Positions 1-7,292 of a stretch of DNA of 31,007 bases are shown piece after piece; the stretch's first letter is position 1, and each line of letters starts with the position of its first letter. The notes below the pieces were generated by a model. The model ran no database searches. It was not told the DNA's origin and saw only the letters and a list, made by a program, of their open reading frames with translations. Source of the DNA: Vicinamibacteria bacterium (lineage in GTDB: Bacteria > Acidobacteriota > Vicinamibacteria > Vicinamibacterales > 2-12-FULL-66-21). The stretch covers positions 1-31,007 of the forward strand of contig JAICSD010000002.1 of NCBI GenBank assembly GCA_025937075.1, written 5' to 3'. Position numbers and translations under genes: made by a program.

Positions 1-2
1 AC

Positions 3-215
3 GAGCCGCTGGCGGCCGTCGATGTCGCGCTGCGCCGTCGCATTCTTCCCTACCTGGAGCGCATCCGCGACGAGATGCACGTCCCCATCGTCTACGTGTC
101 GCACGATCGCGATGAGGTGCGGCGGCTCGCGGATCACGTGCTGCTCATCGCACACGGGCGGGTTGTCGCGGAAGGGGAGCCGTCAGTGGTCCTGCAGGCG
201 GCGGTCGATGAATAA
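3..215 (+). CDS. modC: Molybdate-type ABC transporter ATP-binding protein, C-terminal fragment
   Basis: The gene is cut by the left edge; the reading frame enters at base 3 and ends at TAA 213-215, leaving about 70 residues. The fragment starts at the end of Walker B and the D-loop (DEPLAAVD) and continues to the switch histidine in YVSHDRDEV. The ILPYLERIRDE and RLADHVLLI stretches are typical of ModC, the ATPase that powers molybdate import with ModA and ModB. The loop has AAVD where most family members have AALD. The C-terminal Mop/TOBE domain of full-length ModC is missing: the protein ends soon after the ABC domain, so it is either a short ModC or another small importer ATPase. The membrane partner would lie to the left, outside the window. 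Confidence 0.75.
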   Translation, partial: EPLAAVDVALRRRILPYLERIRDEMHVPIVYVSHDRDEVRRLADHVLLIAHGRVVAEGEPSVVLQAAVDE

Positions 216-261
216 GCACGCGTACTGCGCCTTCGCGGCCTGAACGCGTCGCGCTACGAGG

Positions 262-296
262 GCTGAGGTAGAGCGGTCCTTCAGGGCCGCCTCAGC
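262..296. repeat. REP-like hairpin, copy 1
   Basis: An outer inverted repeat GCTGAGG (262-268) / CCTCAGC (290-296) encloses an inner hairpin GCGGTCC - TTCA - GGGCCGC (273-290, one G-T type mismatch). The core GTAGAGCGGTCCTTCAGG matches the copies near 26365, 26731 and 29624. It lies between the end of the modC-like gene and the stop codon of the converging small gene, and overlaps that stop. It may act as a transcription barrier, but there is no T-run typical of an intrinsic terminator. Confidence 0.65.
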
Positions 297-585
297 TCTT
301 CTTCCATCGCGCAAGGGCGGCGGCGCGGGCGATCTCGCGGCGACGCCGGGCCGTGAGGGCCGCGGCACGGGCCGGTCCTCCCTTGAGGCCGCCGAGACGT
401 CCGAGCGCGGCCGCATGCGGGTTCGGCGCCGTGTTCATCTCCCGGAGAACAGCCAGACGCTCGGTCGGCGCGTGACAGACGTCGCAGAGCGGGCCGATCT
501 CATCGGTATCGACCGGCTCGATGACCTCTGTTTCGGCGTCGCAGACGAGGCAGCGCCGGCGCACACGCCACGATCGCTCGGTCAT
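292..585 (-). CDS. Small zinc-ribbon protein with Gly/Ala/Arg-rich basic tail
   Basis: A 97-residue protein of unknown function. The N-terminal half has two CxxC knuckles (CLVC and CDVC), which looks like a zinc ribbon. The C-terminal half is a basic GRLGGLKGGPARAAAL-type tail ending in ARWKKS. I recognise this tail as recurring on small bacterial proteins, but its role is not established; nucleic-acid binding is inference from its charge. The start is the ATG at 585. A longer in-frame opening to 639 exists, but its translation (residues such as RLPTGVARGFHKRSS) shows no domain character. The start codon lies inside one copy of a 16-bp repeat whose other copies precede the divergent AraC-type gene, so expression may be controlled by that regulator. 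No Shine-Dalgarno sequence is evident. Confidence 0.6.
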   Translation of the reverse strand: MTERSWRVRRRCLVCDAETEVIEPVDTDEIGPLCDVCHAPTERLAVLREMNTAPNPHAAALGRLGGLKGGPARAAALTARRRREIARAAALARWKKS

Positions 586-599
586 GCTTGACCGCTTAT
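584..599 (+). repeat. Direct-repeat copy 1 (ATGCTTGACCGCTTAT)
   Basis: This copy is identical over 16 bp (18 bp if one flanking base each side is included, 583-600) to the copy at 724-739. It covers the start codon of the minus-strand zinc-ribbon gene. It lies 119 bp from copy 2 and 140 bp from copy 3. Its position over a start codon suggests an operator; alternatively it is a residue of a local duplication. Confidence 0.6.
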
Positions 600-702
600 G
601 AAACCCGCGTGCCACACCCGTGGGCAACCGGATGGCCACCCTGACGCGGGTGACAGCGGTGGGCCCACGACGCCGTCGCAGAATCGTCGAACGCGCACGG
701 GA

Positions 703-739
703 ATGCTTGACCGCTCATATACCATGCTTGACCGCTTAT
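703..739 (+). promoter_or_regulatory. Tandem direct repeats spaced 21 bp, candidate AraC-type operator
   Basis: Two copies, ATGCTTGACCGCTCAT (703-718) and ATGCTTGACCGCTTAT (724-739), have exactly 21 bp between their starts, two turns of the helix. Regulators of the AraC family typically bind direct-repeat half-sites with about this spacing. The pair ends 33 bp before the likely start codon of the AraC-type gene at 773, so self-regulation is the simplest reading. A third copy lies at 584-599. Confidence 0.6.
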
Positions 740-772
740 GTATGCGGCACGGAGGTTGAAGTCATCCCTTCC

Positions 773-1126
773 ATGGATCGCCGGGTGCGCGTCACAATCG
801 AGACCATGGAGCAGCGGCTGCGGGATCCGCTCGCGATCCGCGAGCTGGCGGCGGCCGTCGACGTTTCCCCCTCGCGGCTGGCTCATCTCTTCGTCCACGA
901 AACAGGGACGTCGCCGACGCGTTTCCTGCGGGCGCTGCGCATGCGGCGCGCGGCGTCGCTCCTCGAGCGGACGAGCCTCGCGGTCAAGGACGTGATGCAG
1001 GAAGTCGGATGCGCCGACCCGTCCCACTTCTCCCGCGATTTCCGCTCCCATCACGGCGTCCCGCCGACCGAGTACCGGCATCGCAATTCGCCGATGGGAC
1101 CCCACTACTCCAGCGAAAGCGGCTGA
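773..1126 (+). CDS. AraC-family transcriptional regulator consisting of the HTH domain only
   Basis: A 117-residue protein made almost entirely of the tandem helix-turn-helix DNA-binding domain of AraC/XylS regulators. The first HTH is around LAAAVDVSPSRLAHLF. The second contains the family signature region around VKDVMQEVGCADPSHFSRDF, followed by GVPPTEYR. Typical members are 250-300 residues with an N-terminal sensor domain; none is visible here. The frame is open back to 620, but that part is arginine-rich, domain-free and crossed by the direct repeats, so ATG 773 at the start of the HTH domain is preferred. A GGAGG lies at 751-755, rather far from it. Without a sensor domain, control may be through abundance or a partner. 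The obvious candidate target is the divergent zinc-ribbon gene. Confidence 0.8.
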   Translation: MDRRVRVTIETMEQRLRDPLAIRELAAAVDVSPSRLAHLFVHETGTSPTRFLRALRMRRAASLLERTSLAVKDVMQEVGCADPSHFSRDFRSHHGVPPTEYRHRNSPMGPHYSSESG

Positions 1127-1150
1127 AGGGATTGGGATCCGTGCTCGGTG

Positions 1151-3427
1151 CTACCGCCGCACCCGCAGCTCGGCAACGCTCCAGTCGTGCGTCCCGAACC
1201 CCGTTTGCCGCAGCCGGATGTAGCGCACGCCGTCTCGATCGATCTGGAACACGAGCGGCACTTCTTTGGGATGCCGGACCGCTCCGTAATAGGCGTGCAG
1301 CGCGGTTTCTCCAACCCACGCGGTCGTCCATTCATCGCGCTCGCCCGCGACATCGATCTGCAGGCGGGCAGGGAAGTCTGTGATGTAGGGACCGAGCATG
1401 AGGACGACTTGATGGACGCGACCGGGCGCGGCCAGCTCGATCGTCAGCTCCGATGATTGCTGCTGCGGACCGCCGCTCCATCGCGTCCACAGGTCGCCGT
1501 CCGTCGTGCGCGGTGCATGCGGTGCGCTCGGGTACGCGTCGAGTCCCTTGATCTCCAGCAGCGTCCCTTCTTCGTCAGGCAGCGGTTGCGCCGCGCTCTG
1601 CGGAATGCGGTAGCTGTTCCAGTCGTGCTCGGCATGAACGAGGGCGGCGCCAGGCGTGCTCATGACGTACGCCTTGATCGCGCCGTCGAGATCGCTGCTG
1701 TTGTCGAGGACGACCCCGAGTGAACCGCGAGAGGCCAATGCCTGCAGGATGTCCGGATCGCGGCGCGCGAGCAGCTCGCGCATGGCGTAGTAATGCGGCG
1801 CGAAGTAGCCGCTGTAGCCGTTGTACAGGGGGACCGGCGCACGCATCTGCCGGTACATCGCGAGCGTGTCACCGTCGCCGACCGGAAGATCGAGCCGGGC
1901 CGAGACGCCGGCAGGGATCGGCCGGGATTCGGGCGCCTGCACGACATTGAAGACGCGCGGCCACCCGTCGAGAAGCATGCCGGCGGCGATCACCGCAAGG
2001 CCTAGTTTTCGCCGCCGCGCCCCGATGTGGTTGAACGCGATCGATGCGGCTGCGCTCAGGCACACGAGCGCCATCATCCAGAAGCGCGCCGGCACGCGCA
2101 GTCCATCGAAGCCAGGCAACCTCGTCAGCCATCGATACGGCGCCTCGTAGAGGACCCGCGTCTCCTGCAGCGCGGGGACAGGGCCCAGCGCGCAGATCCA
2201 CATGAGAAAAGCCGCAGCGACGTAGAAGACGAACGGTGATCGACGGCGAATCGCGGCACGCGCGCGAGGCAGCGTCGCGAGCCACCCGAGACCGAACACC
2301 AGCGCGAGGCTCAGCGGCTTGTCCGCGCGCCGGATCGAGATGAGCCGCACGCCCGCGATCGTCACGCGCCACGCGCCCCCGCTCAGGAGCGGTAGCAGGG
2401 TGCAGGCGAGCGACGTGAGGACCAGCGCAAGCAGGACTGGCTGCGCCCGCGTGCGGGACGACACGCGCTCGGCGCCGCGTCTCGCCGCGAGGAAGACCGC
2501 GGTCCCGAGCAAGAGGACTATCGTGAGACCCGGAAACAGCGTCGACTCCGGCTTCGTGGTCACGTGCAGCCATCCCCAGACGAGCAGCTCGTCGTGCGCG
2601 AACAAAAGGCCAGCGATGTCCGCGCTGAACGCCTCGATTTCATTCGGCAGGCGTTGGAACCCGTACGTGTCGCGAAGAATGTGCTGGTACCCCGCAAGGA
2701 CCGGGACGAGCAGCAGGACCGGGACCGTCCAGATCGCGACCAGCTCGATCGTGCGCCGGACCGGCAGGCGTCCGGCAGTGAACCACGAGAACCACAGCAA
2801 CAGGAGCACTGACAGGAAGAAGAGGTAATAGCCGCACGCCAGCGCCTGCATCAGCCAGGCGAACGCGGCGAAAATGGCCCATCTGGTTCTCTGCTCGCGC
2901 ACGTACATGTGCAGCGCCGCGAGACAGGCAGGTGCCCAATAGGACGACAGCACCTGGATGTGCGGCACCTGAGCGAGGCGGTACGGCGCGAACGCGTAGG
3001 CGATCCCGGCGATGAACGCCGCGTCGTGACGCCGGGTCAGCGTGTACCCGAGTGCGTATGCGGCAAGCGCGCTCAGGACGAAGCTCGCGAGCAGCGCGAC
3101 GTTGTACCCGACGAGCGGCTGGCGCGTCAGTACGATCAGCGGCGCCGAGATCGGCGCGAGCCCCAGCAGGTGTTCGGAAAACGCGAGCACGCCTGGGGCG
3201 GGAAAGAAGATGGGGGCGTTCCACCAGGCGCTCGTCAGGGGCACGGCGCGGGTGGACCACCAGAGGATCCACGTATTGAGCAGCGGGTCGCCGACATCGT
3301 GGGGGATGCCGTCCGGGAGATGCGCCGCAAGCGGCCAGGTATACGCCACCGTCAGCACGATGTACGTGACGGCGGCTGCGACGATCGGCCGATCGAGCGC
3401 AGCGCGCGCGGCTCGGGAAACGGTCAT
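1151..3427 (-). CDS. Large polytopic membrane protein, GT-C-like, with C-terminal discoidin-like domain
   Basis: 758 residues. The N-terminal part has roughly ten hydrophobic segments. The first loop carries VGDPLLNTWILWW (Asp47), followed by a WWNAPIFFPAP motif. This layout, with an acidic residue in the first extracytoplasmic loop, resembles GT-C glycosyltransferases of the ArnT/PMT/YfhO type; the assignment is structural analogy, not a named family. The last ~125 residues (from DLWTRWSGG) are beta-rich and resemble an F5/8 type C (discoidin) carbohydrate-binding domain. ATG 3427 is chosen because it directly precedes the first membrane segment; the frame is open to 3721 but that part overlaps the upstream oxidoreductase gene and has no domain. 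It follows that gene by 44 bp and is probably co-transcribed. A role in polysaccharide or glycolipid assembly is inference. Confidence 0.65.
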   Translation of the reverse strand: MTVSRAARAALDRPIVAAAVTYIVLTVAYTWPLAAHLPDGIPHDVGDPLLNTWILWWSTRAVPLTSAWWNAPIFFPAPGVLAFSEHLLGLAPISAPLIVLTRQPLVGYNVALLASFVLSALAAYALGYTLTRRHDAAFIAGIAYAFAPYRLAQVPHIQVLSSYWAPACLAALHMYVREQRTRWAIFAAFAWLMQALACGYYLFFLSVLLLLWFSWFTAGRLPVRRTIELVAIWTVPVLLLVPVLAGYQHILRDTYGFQRLPNEIEAFSADIAGLLFAHDELLVWGWLHVTTKPESTLFPGLTIVLLLGTAVFLAARRGAERVSSRTRAQPVLLALVLTSLACTLLPLLSGGAWRVTIAGVRLISIRRADKPLSLALVFGLGWLATLPRARAAIRRRSPFVFYVAAAFLMWICALGPVPALQETRVLYEAPYRWLTRLPGFDGLRVPARFWMMALVCLSAAASIAFNHIGARRRKLGLAVIAAGMLLDGWPRVFNVVQAPESRPIPAGVSARLDLPVGDGDTLAMYRQMRAPVPLYNGYSGYFAPHYYAMRELLARRDPDILQALASRGSLGVVLDNSSDLDGAIKAYVMSTPGAALVHAEHDWNSYRIPQSAAQPLPDEEGTLLEIKGLDAYPSAPHAPRTTDGDLWTRWSGGPQQQSSELTIELAAPGRVHQVVLMLGPYITDFPARLQIDVAGERDEWTTAWVGETALHAYYGAVRHPKEVPLVFQIDRDGVRYIRLRQTGFGTHDWSVAELRVRR

Positions 3428-3471
3428 CCGATCACGCAGCCCGACAATCGATGGATGCTGAGGGCCTCGCC

Positions 3472-4485
3472 TCAAGTCGTCAGGACGACCTTGCCGATGT
3501 TCGACCGGCTCTGGATGAAGCGGTGCGCCTCCGACGCTTTCTCGAGTGGAAACGTTCGCGCGACGATCGGCTGCAGCCGGCCTGCGCGGAGCTCGGTCAT
3601 CAGGAAGTCCATCAACGGGAGGAGCTGCGGCCGCTCGTCCCACAGATGCCCGACGTTGAGTCCGAACACGCCGCGGTTCCTGTTGATGAGAGACAGCGGG
3701 TTGAACGAAGGCATGCTCCACCAGGACCGCAGCACGCGCCAGGCGCTCCGGCGCTCGCTCGCCATCGACGAAATGCCGACCATGATGAGGCGGCCGAGCG
3801 GTGCGAGCATCCGGTAACTGTCCCCGAAGCTCCGGCCGCCGATCGGATCCAGGATCACATCCACGCCGCGCCCTCGCGAGAGCCGATGCACTTCCTGTGC
3901 GACGTTCACATGGCGGTAGTCGATCGTGTGTTCGACGCCGAAGCTGCGCAGCGCGTCGTGCTTGCCCGCCGACGCCGTTCCAATCACGGTCGCACGCCGC
4001 AGACGCGCGAGCTGCGTCGCCGAGATACCGAGACCGCCGCCCGCGTTGTGCACGAGGACGGTCTCGCCGGCGCGCAAGGCTGCCATGCGATACAACGCGA
4101 TCGCGCCCGTCAGGTACGTCACGGGCACGGCCGCCGCTTCCGCGTCGCTCAGCTCTTCGGGAATCCGGAACGCGAGAGGCGCCGGGACAACGACGCGATC
4201 GGAATAGCCGCCAAACCTGGTCAGCGCGACGACCCGGTCGCCCTCGTGCGCAGAGGTGACGCCCTTGCCGACGGCGTCGACGACCCCGGCGACCTCGTAA
4301 CCGACGACGATCGGCGGCTTCGGCGCGTCGGGGTACAGGCCTATGCGCGCGAGGATGTCGGCGAAGTTCACGCCGGCGGCGCGCACGCGGATCCGCAGCT
4401 CTCCCTCCGCCGGGACCGGATCAGGTGCTTCGCGCACCTCGAACACCTCCGGCGGCCCGTGCCGCGGGATCACGACCTGCCGCAT
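3472..4485 (-). CDS. Zinc-independent MDR oxidoreductase (quinone oxidoreductase/VAT1-like)
   Basis: 337 residues with the complete medium-chain dehydrogenase/reductase fold. The N-terminal GroES-like domain contains AAGVNFADILARIGLYP. The Rossmann domain has a glycine motif in VLVHNAGGGLGISATQLAR, which binds NAD(P)H. The C-terminus FIQSRSNIGKVVL is typical of the quinone-oxidoreductase branch. The cysteine ligands of zinc alcohol dehydrogenases are absent, so a reductase acting on quinones or enones is likely; the substrate cannot be deduced. The gene begins 28 bp after argF and may be read through from the arginine operon, although it has no clear link to arginine. On the coding strand a small hairpin (GCTCC-GCG-GGAGC, 4486-4498) abuts the ATG and contains the only Shine-Dalgarno-like bases, which could lower translation. 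Confidence 0.85.
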   Translation of the reverse strand: MRQVVIPRHGPPEVFEVREAPDPVPAEGELRIRVRAAGVNFADILARIGLYPDAPKPPIVVGYEVAGVVDAVGKGVTSAHEGDRVVALTRFGGYSDRVVVPAPLAFRIPEELSDAEAAAVPVTYLTGAIALYRMAALRAGETVLVHNAGGGLGISATQLARLRRATVIGTASAGKHDALRSFGVEHTIDYRHVNVAQEVHRLSRGRGVDVILDPIGGRSFGDSYRMLAPLGRLIMVGISSMASERRSAWRVLRSWWSMPSFNPLSLINRNRGVFGLNVGHLWDERPQLLPLMDFLMTELRAGRLQPIVARTFPLEKASEAHRFIQSRSNIGKVVLTT

Positions 4486-4513
4486 GCTCCCGCGGAGCCT
4501 ACTGCAAAACTCT

Positions 4514-5473
4514 TCAGGACGCGAGGAGCGCGAGCAGCGCTTTCTGCACGTGCAGGCGATTCTCGGCCTGGTCGAACACGACCGAGTTGGGCGATTCGAT
4601 CACCTCGTCGCTGACCTCCTCGCCCCGATGCGCCGGCAGGCAATGCATGAAGAGCGCGTGCTGCGGTGCGCGCGCCATCAGGGCCCCGTTCACCTGGAAC
4701 GGCGTGAACAGCTCGCGCCGGACGTCCGCGGTGTGCTCCTGTCCCATGGACGTCCACGTGTCCGTGTAGACGGCATCGGCGCCCGCGACCGCTTCGGCAG
4801 GATCGTTGGTGATTGTCAGGGTCCCGCCGAGACCCGCGCCGCGCACCGCGGATTCGGAGATGTCGGCCGGCAGCTCGTAACCGCGCGGCGACGCGAGCGC
4901 GAAGCTGCCGCCGAGCATCAGCACGGCCTGCGCGAGCGACGCCGCCACGTTGTTGCCATCGCCGACGAACGCCACGCGCCGTCCGCGCAGCGAGCCCCAC
5001 CGCTCCAGGAGCGTCATGACATCCGCGAGCGCCTGACAGGGGTGTTCCTGATCCGTCAGGGCGTTGACGACGCGCATCTTCGGCGCCGCAGCGGCCAGCC
5101 GCTCGATGCGGTTCTGCTCGAACGTGCGCATCACCACGCCGAACACCCAGCGTTCGAAGTTCCGTGCGACGTCTTCGATCGTCTCGCGTGCGCCGAGCAC
5201 CGTGTCGGCAGGCGGTTCGACGATGTCGCCGCCCAGCTCGCGGATTGCAATCGTGAAGGTGCAGCGCGTCCGCAGCGACGGCTTCTCGAAGAGCAGCGCG
5301 ATGTGGCGGCCTGCCAGCGGTGTCGTGTGCGGCCGTCCCGCGTGCCGCGCCGCCTTCAGCGAAGCCGCCAGCTCGAGGCACAACTCGACCTCGCTCAGCG
5401 TGAGGTCCGGTACCGAAAGGAACTGCGTGGTGCGCCAGGCTGAAACCGCCCGCGCGGTGGCATGTGCCGTCAT
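4514..5473 (-). CDS. argF: Ornithine carbamoyltransferase
   Basis: 319 residues. The enzyme condenses ornithine with carbamoyl phosphate to give citrulline in the cytoplasm. The carbamoyl-phosphate loop is EKPSLRTR (Ser66-Arg70), with HPCQ at 144-147. The ornithine side is formed by DTWTSMG (Asp238, SMG loop 242-244) and MHCLP (277-280). The SMG loop supports true OTCase rather than the acetylornithine-specific variant, which agrees with ArgJ releasing free ornithine upstream. ATG 5473 overlaps the argJ stop by four bases (ATGA). The frame is open to 5731, but that extension lies inside argJ and is arginine-rich without homology. It is the last arginine gene of the minus-strand operon. Confidence 0.97.
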   Translation of the reverse strand: MTAHATARAVSAWRTTQFLSVPDLTLSEVELCLELAASLKAARHAGRPHTTPLAGRHIALLFEKPSLRTRCTFTIAIRELGGDIVEPPADTVLGARETIEDVARNFERWVFGVVMRTFEQNRIERLAAAAPKMRVVNALTDQEHPCQALADVMTLLERWGSLRGRRVAFVGDGNNVAASLAQAVLMLGGSFALASPRGYELPADISESAVRGAGLGGTLTITNDPAEAVAGADAVYTDTWTSMGQEHTADVRRELFTPFQVNGALMARAPQHALFMHCLPAHRGEEVSDEVIESPNSVVFDQAENRLHVQKALLALLAS

Positions 5474-6690
5474 GTCCTGTACTCCGCGTTGATCCGCACG
5501 TACTCTGCGCTCAAATCGCACGTCCACATGCGCGCACGGCCGGCGCCGCCCGTTCCGAGATCGACGCGGACGAGCACGTCGCGCCCCTGCAGGTGCTCGG
5601 ATGCCTCCGGTGCGCGTTCGTCGAACGGCCGCCCCTGCGCGAACAGCTCCACATCGCCAATCTGCACGCGCGCCGCGTCGAGCACGAAGTCGACCCCCGC
5701 GCGGCCGGCGACGGCGACCAGCCGTCCCCAATTCGGGTCGGCGCCGTGGATCGCCGTCTTCACGAGCGGCGAGTTCGCCATGGCGCGCGCGGCTTTCTTC
5801 GCCTCCTCGTGCGTGCGCCCACCGCTGATCTCGATCGTGATCAGCTTCGTCGCGCCCTCACCGCCGCGCACGATGCCCACCGCAAGGGGTTCGCACACCT
5901 GGCGCAGCGCTTCCTTCAGGATCCCGACGTCGGACTCGCGGATCGCGACGCCGCTCGCTCCCGAGGCGAGCGCGAACACGCAGTCGTTCGTCGAGCATTC
6001 GCCGTCCACGCTGATCGAGTTGAACGTCGTCTCGACGGCGTCTGCGAGCGCACGCTGCAGAAGCGCCGGCGGTACTTCCGCATCCGTCGTCACCACGGCG
6101 AGCATGGTGGCCATCATGGGCTCGATCATCCCGGAGCCCTTCGCCATGCCGCCGACGCGGAACGTCCCGGCGGGCGTTGCCACTTCGACGGCTGCCTCCT
6201 TCGGAAACGGATCCGTTGTCATGATCGCGCGCGCCGCCGCAGTGCCGCCGTCGCTCGCAAGCACGCGCGCAGCATCGGCAATCCCCCTCGTCACGCGATC
6301 GCGATCGAGCGCGACGCCAATCACGCCGGTGGACGCGACGAGCACGTCGGTCGCGTCGCAGCGCAGGGCGGTGGAGACGGCGTCTGCCATTGCCCGTGCG
6401 GTCCCGATCCCTTCGTCGCCTGTGCATGCGTTCGCGCAGCCGCTGTTGATGACGACGGCCCGTGCGTGCCCGCCCGAGGCCGCGAGGTATTCCCGCGCGA
6501 TGAGCACAGGTGCGGCCTGGGCCTTGTTCGTCGTGAACACCGCCGCGGCCGACGCACGCACGTCAGCGGCGACCAGCGACAGGTCGAGGCCGGACTTCTT
6601 GATGCCGCAGGCCACGCCGGCCGCGCGAAACCCGGACGGCGCGGCCACGCCGCCGGCGACGGGCGTGACACGCAGGTCGGCGACCGTCAC
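5470..6690 (-). CDS. argJ: Bifunctional ornithine acetyltransferase/N-acetylglutamate synthase
   Basis: 406 residues. ArgJ moves the acetyl group from N-acetylornithine to glutamate, regenerating acetylglutamate and releasing ornithine; some members also use acetyl-CoA. It is made as a proprotein that cuts itself before a threonine nucleophile. Here the site is in AKGSGMIEPMMATML, Ala194|Thr195. Most relatives read MIAPNMATML; Glu at the fourth position is a small deviation. The oxyanion-hole motif STGVIG is at 120-125. Translation begins at GTG 6690, whose GTGA overlaps the TGA of the preceding acetyltransferase gene; the stop overlaps the argF start. With ArgJ present no acetylornithine deacetylase is needed, and none is seen. 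Confidence 0.97.
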   Translation of the reverse strand: MTVADLRVTPVAGGVAAPSGFRAAGVACGIKKSGLDLSLVAADVRASAAAVFTTNKAQAAPVLIAREYLAASGGHARAVVINSGCANACTGDEGIGTARAMADAVSTALRCDATDVLVASTGVIGVALDRDRVTRGIADAARVLASDGGTAAARAIMTTDPFPKEAAVEVATPAGTFRVGGMAKGSGMIEPMMATMLAVVTTDAEVPPALLQRALADAVETTFNSISVDGECSTNDCVFALASGASGVAIRESDVGILKEALRQVCEPLAVGIVRGGEGATKLITIEISGGRTHEEAKKAARAMANSPLVKTAIHGADPNWGRLVAVAGRAGVDFVLDAARVQIGDVELFAQGRPFDERAPEASEHLQGRDVLVRVDLGTGGAGRARMWTCDLSAEYVRINAEYRT

Positions 6691-7292
6691 GCTGGTACTT
6701 TCTCCGCGATGGCATCACCCAGGTCCGCAGGGACAGGGGTCAGCGTCAGCCTGAGGCGCTCGACGCTCGCGCGCGGCTGCGCGACACCGCGCACCGGCAT
6801 CGATCGGTTGGCGCCGCGGGGCGCCGCACCAGGGCGCAGTGCCAGCGCGACGGCGTACTGGCCGCAGCGGCGGAACTGGCTGCACGTCACGCAATCGTGC
6901 GCGATCTTCTCCGGCATCCAGACGTGCGGTACGAGCGAGAACCCCATACGGACGAAATGCGACGGCTGGTGCGTGAACGCGCAGAGCGTCGCAAACCCGA
7001 GATCGCGCGCGCGATCGGCAAGCGCGCTGACGATCGACGTCCCGGTACGCCGTCCGCGGTGCGCTCCGCTGACGACGAGTGAGCGCACCTCGGCGACCGC
7101 ATCGCTCAGCGGCGCCAGCTCGGCGCACCCGATGACCTCGTCGTCCAGATCTGCGACGAGGAAGCGATCGGCATGGCCGGCGACCTCTTCGAGCGATCGC
7201 GGCAGAAGATGGCCCGCGGCCAGATTCGCCGAAATGAGCTGGTGAATCGCGGCCGCGTCGCCCGGCGTTCCCGTGCGAAGCGTCATCGTCAT
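6687..7292 (-). CDS. argA: GNAT acetyltransferase, probable short N-acetylglutamate synthase
   Basis: 201 residues. A GNAT fold with an acetyl-CoA loop around SGAHRGRRTGTSIVSAL (about 75-91) and a cysteine cluster CVTCSQFRRC (Cys134, 137, 143) followed by QYAVALAL. Single-domain GNATs with a C-terminal cysteine motif found in arginine operons are commonly assigned as the short form of N-acetylglutamate synthase, which lacks the amino-acid-kinase domain of classical ArgA. It would make the first acetylglutamate, topping up the pool that ArgJ recycles. The segment after about residue 153 (from GAAPRG, some 45 residues) is rich in Arg, Pro and Val and looks like a species-specific tail. The start ATG 7292 overlaps the argD stop (ATGA). 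Catalysis on glutamate is inferred from context. Confidence 0.8.
   Translation of the reverse strand: MTMTLRTGTPGDAAAIHQLISANLAAGHLLPRSLEEVAGHADRFLVADLDDEVIGCAELAPLSDAVAEVRSLVVSGAHRGRRTGTSIVSALADRARDLGFATLCAFTHQPSHFVRMGFSLVPHVWMPEKIAHDCVTCSQFRRCGQYAVALALRPGAAPRGANRSMPVRGVAQPRASVERLRLTLTPVPADLGDAIAEKVPA

Noticed and set aside
620..772. An N-terminal extension of the AraC-type protein
   Set aside because: The extension is Arg-rich, matches no sensor domain, and is crossed by the direct repeats, which look regulatory.
3428..3721. An N-terminal extension of the membrane protein by 98 codons
   Set aside because: It lies mostly inside the upstream oxidoreductase gene and lacks hydrophobic or domain character; ATG 3427 precedes the first membrane segment.
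5464..7245. A 593-codon plus-strand frame opposite argJ and argA
   Set aside because: It is the antisense shadow of two clearly recognised genes and has no recognisable motif.
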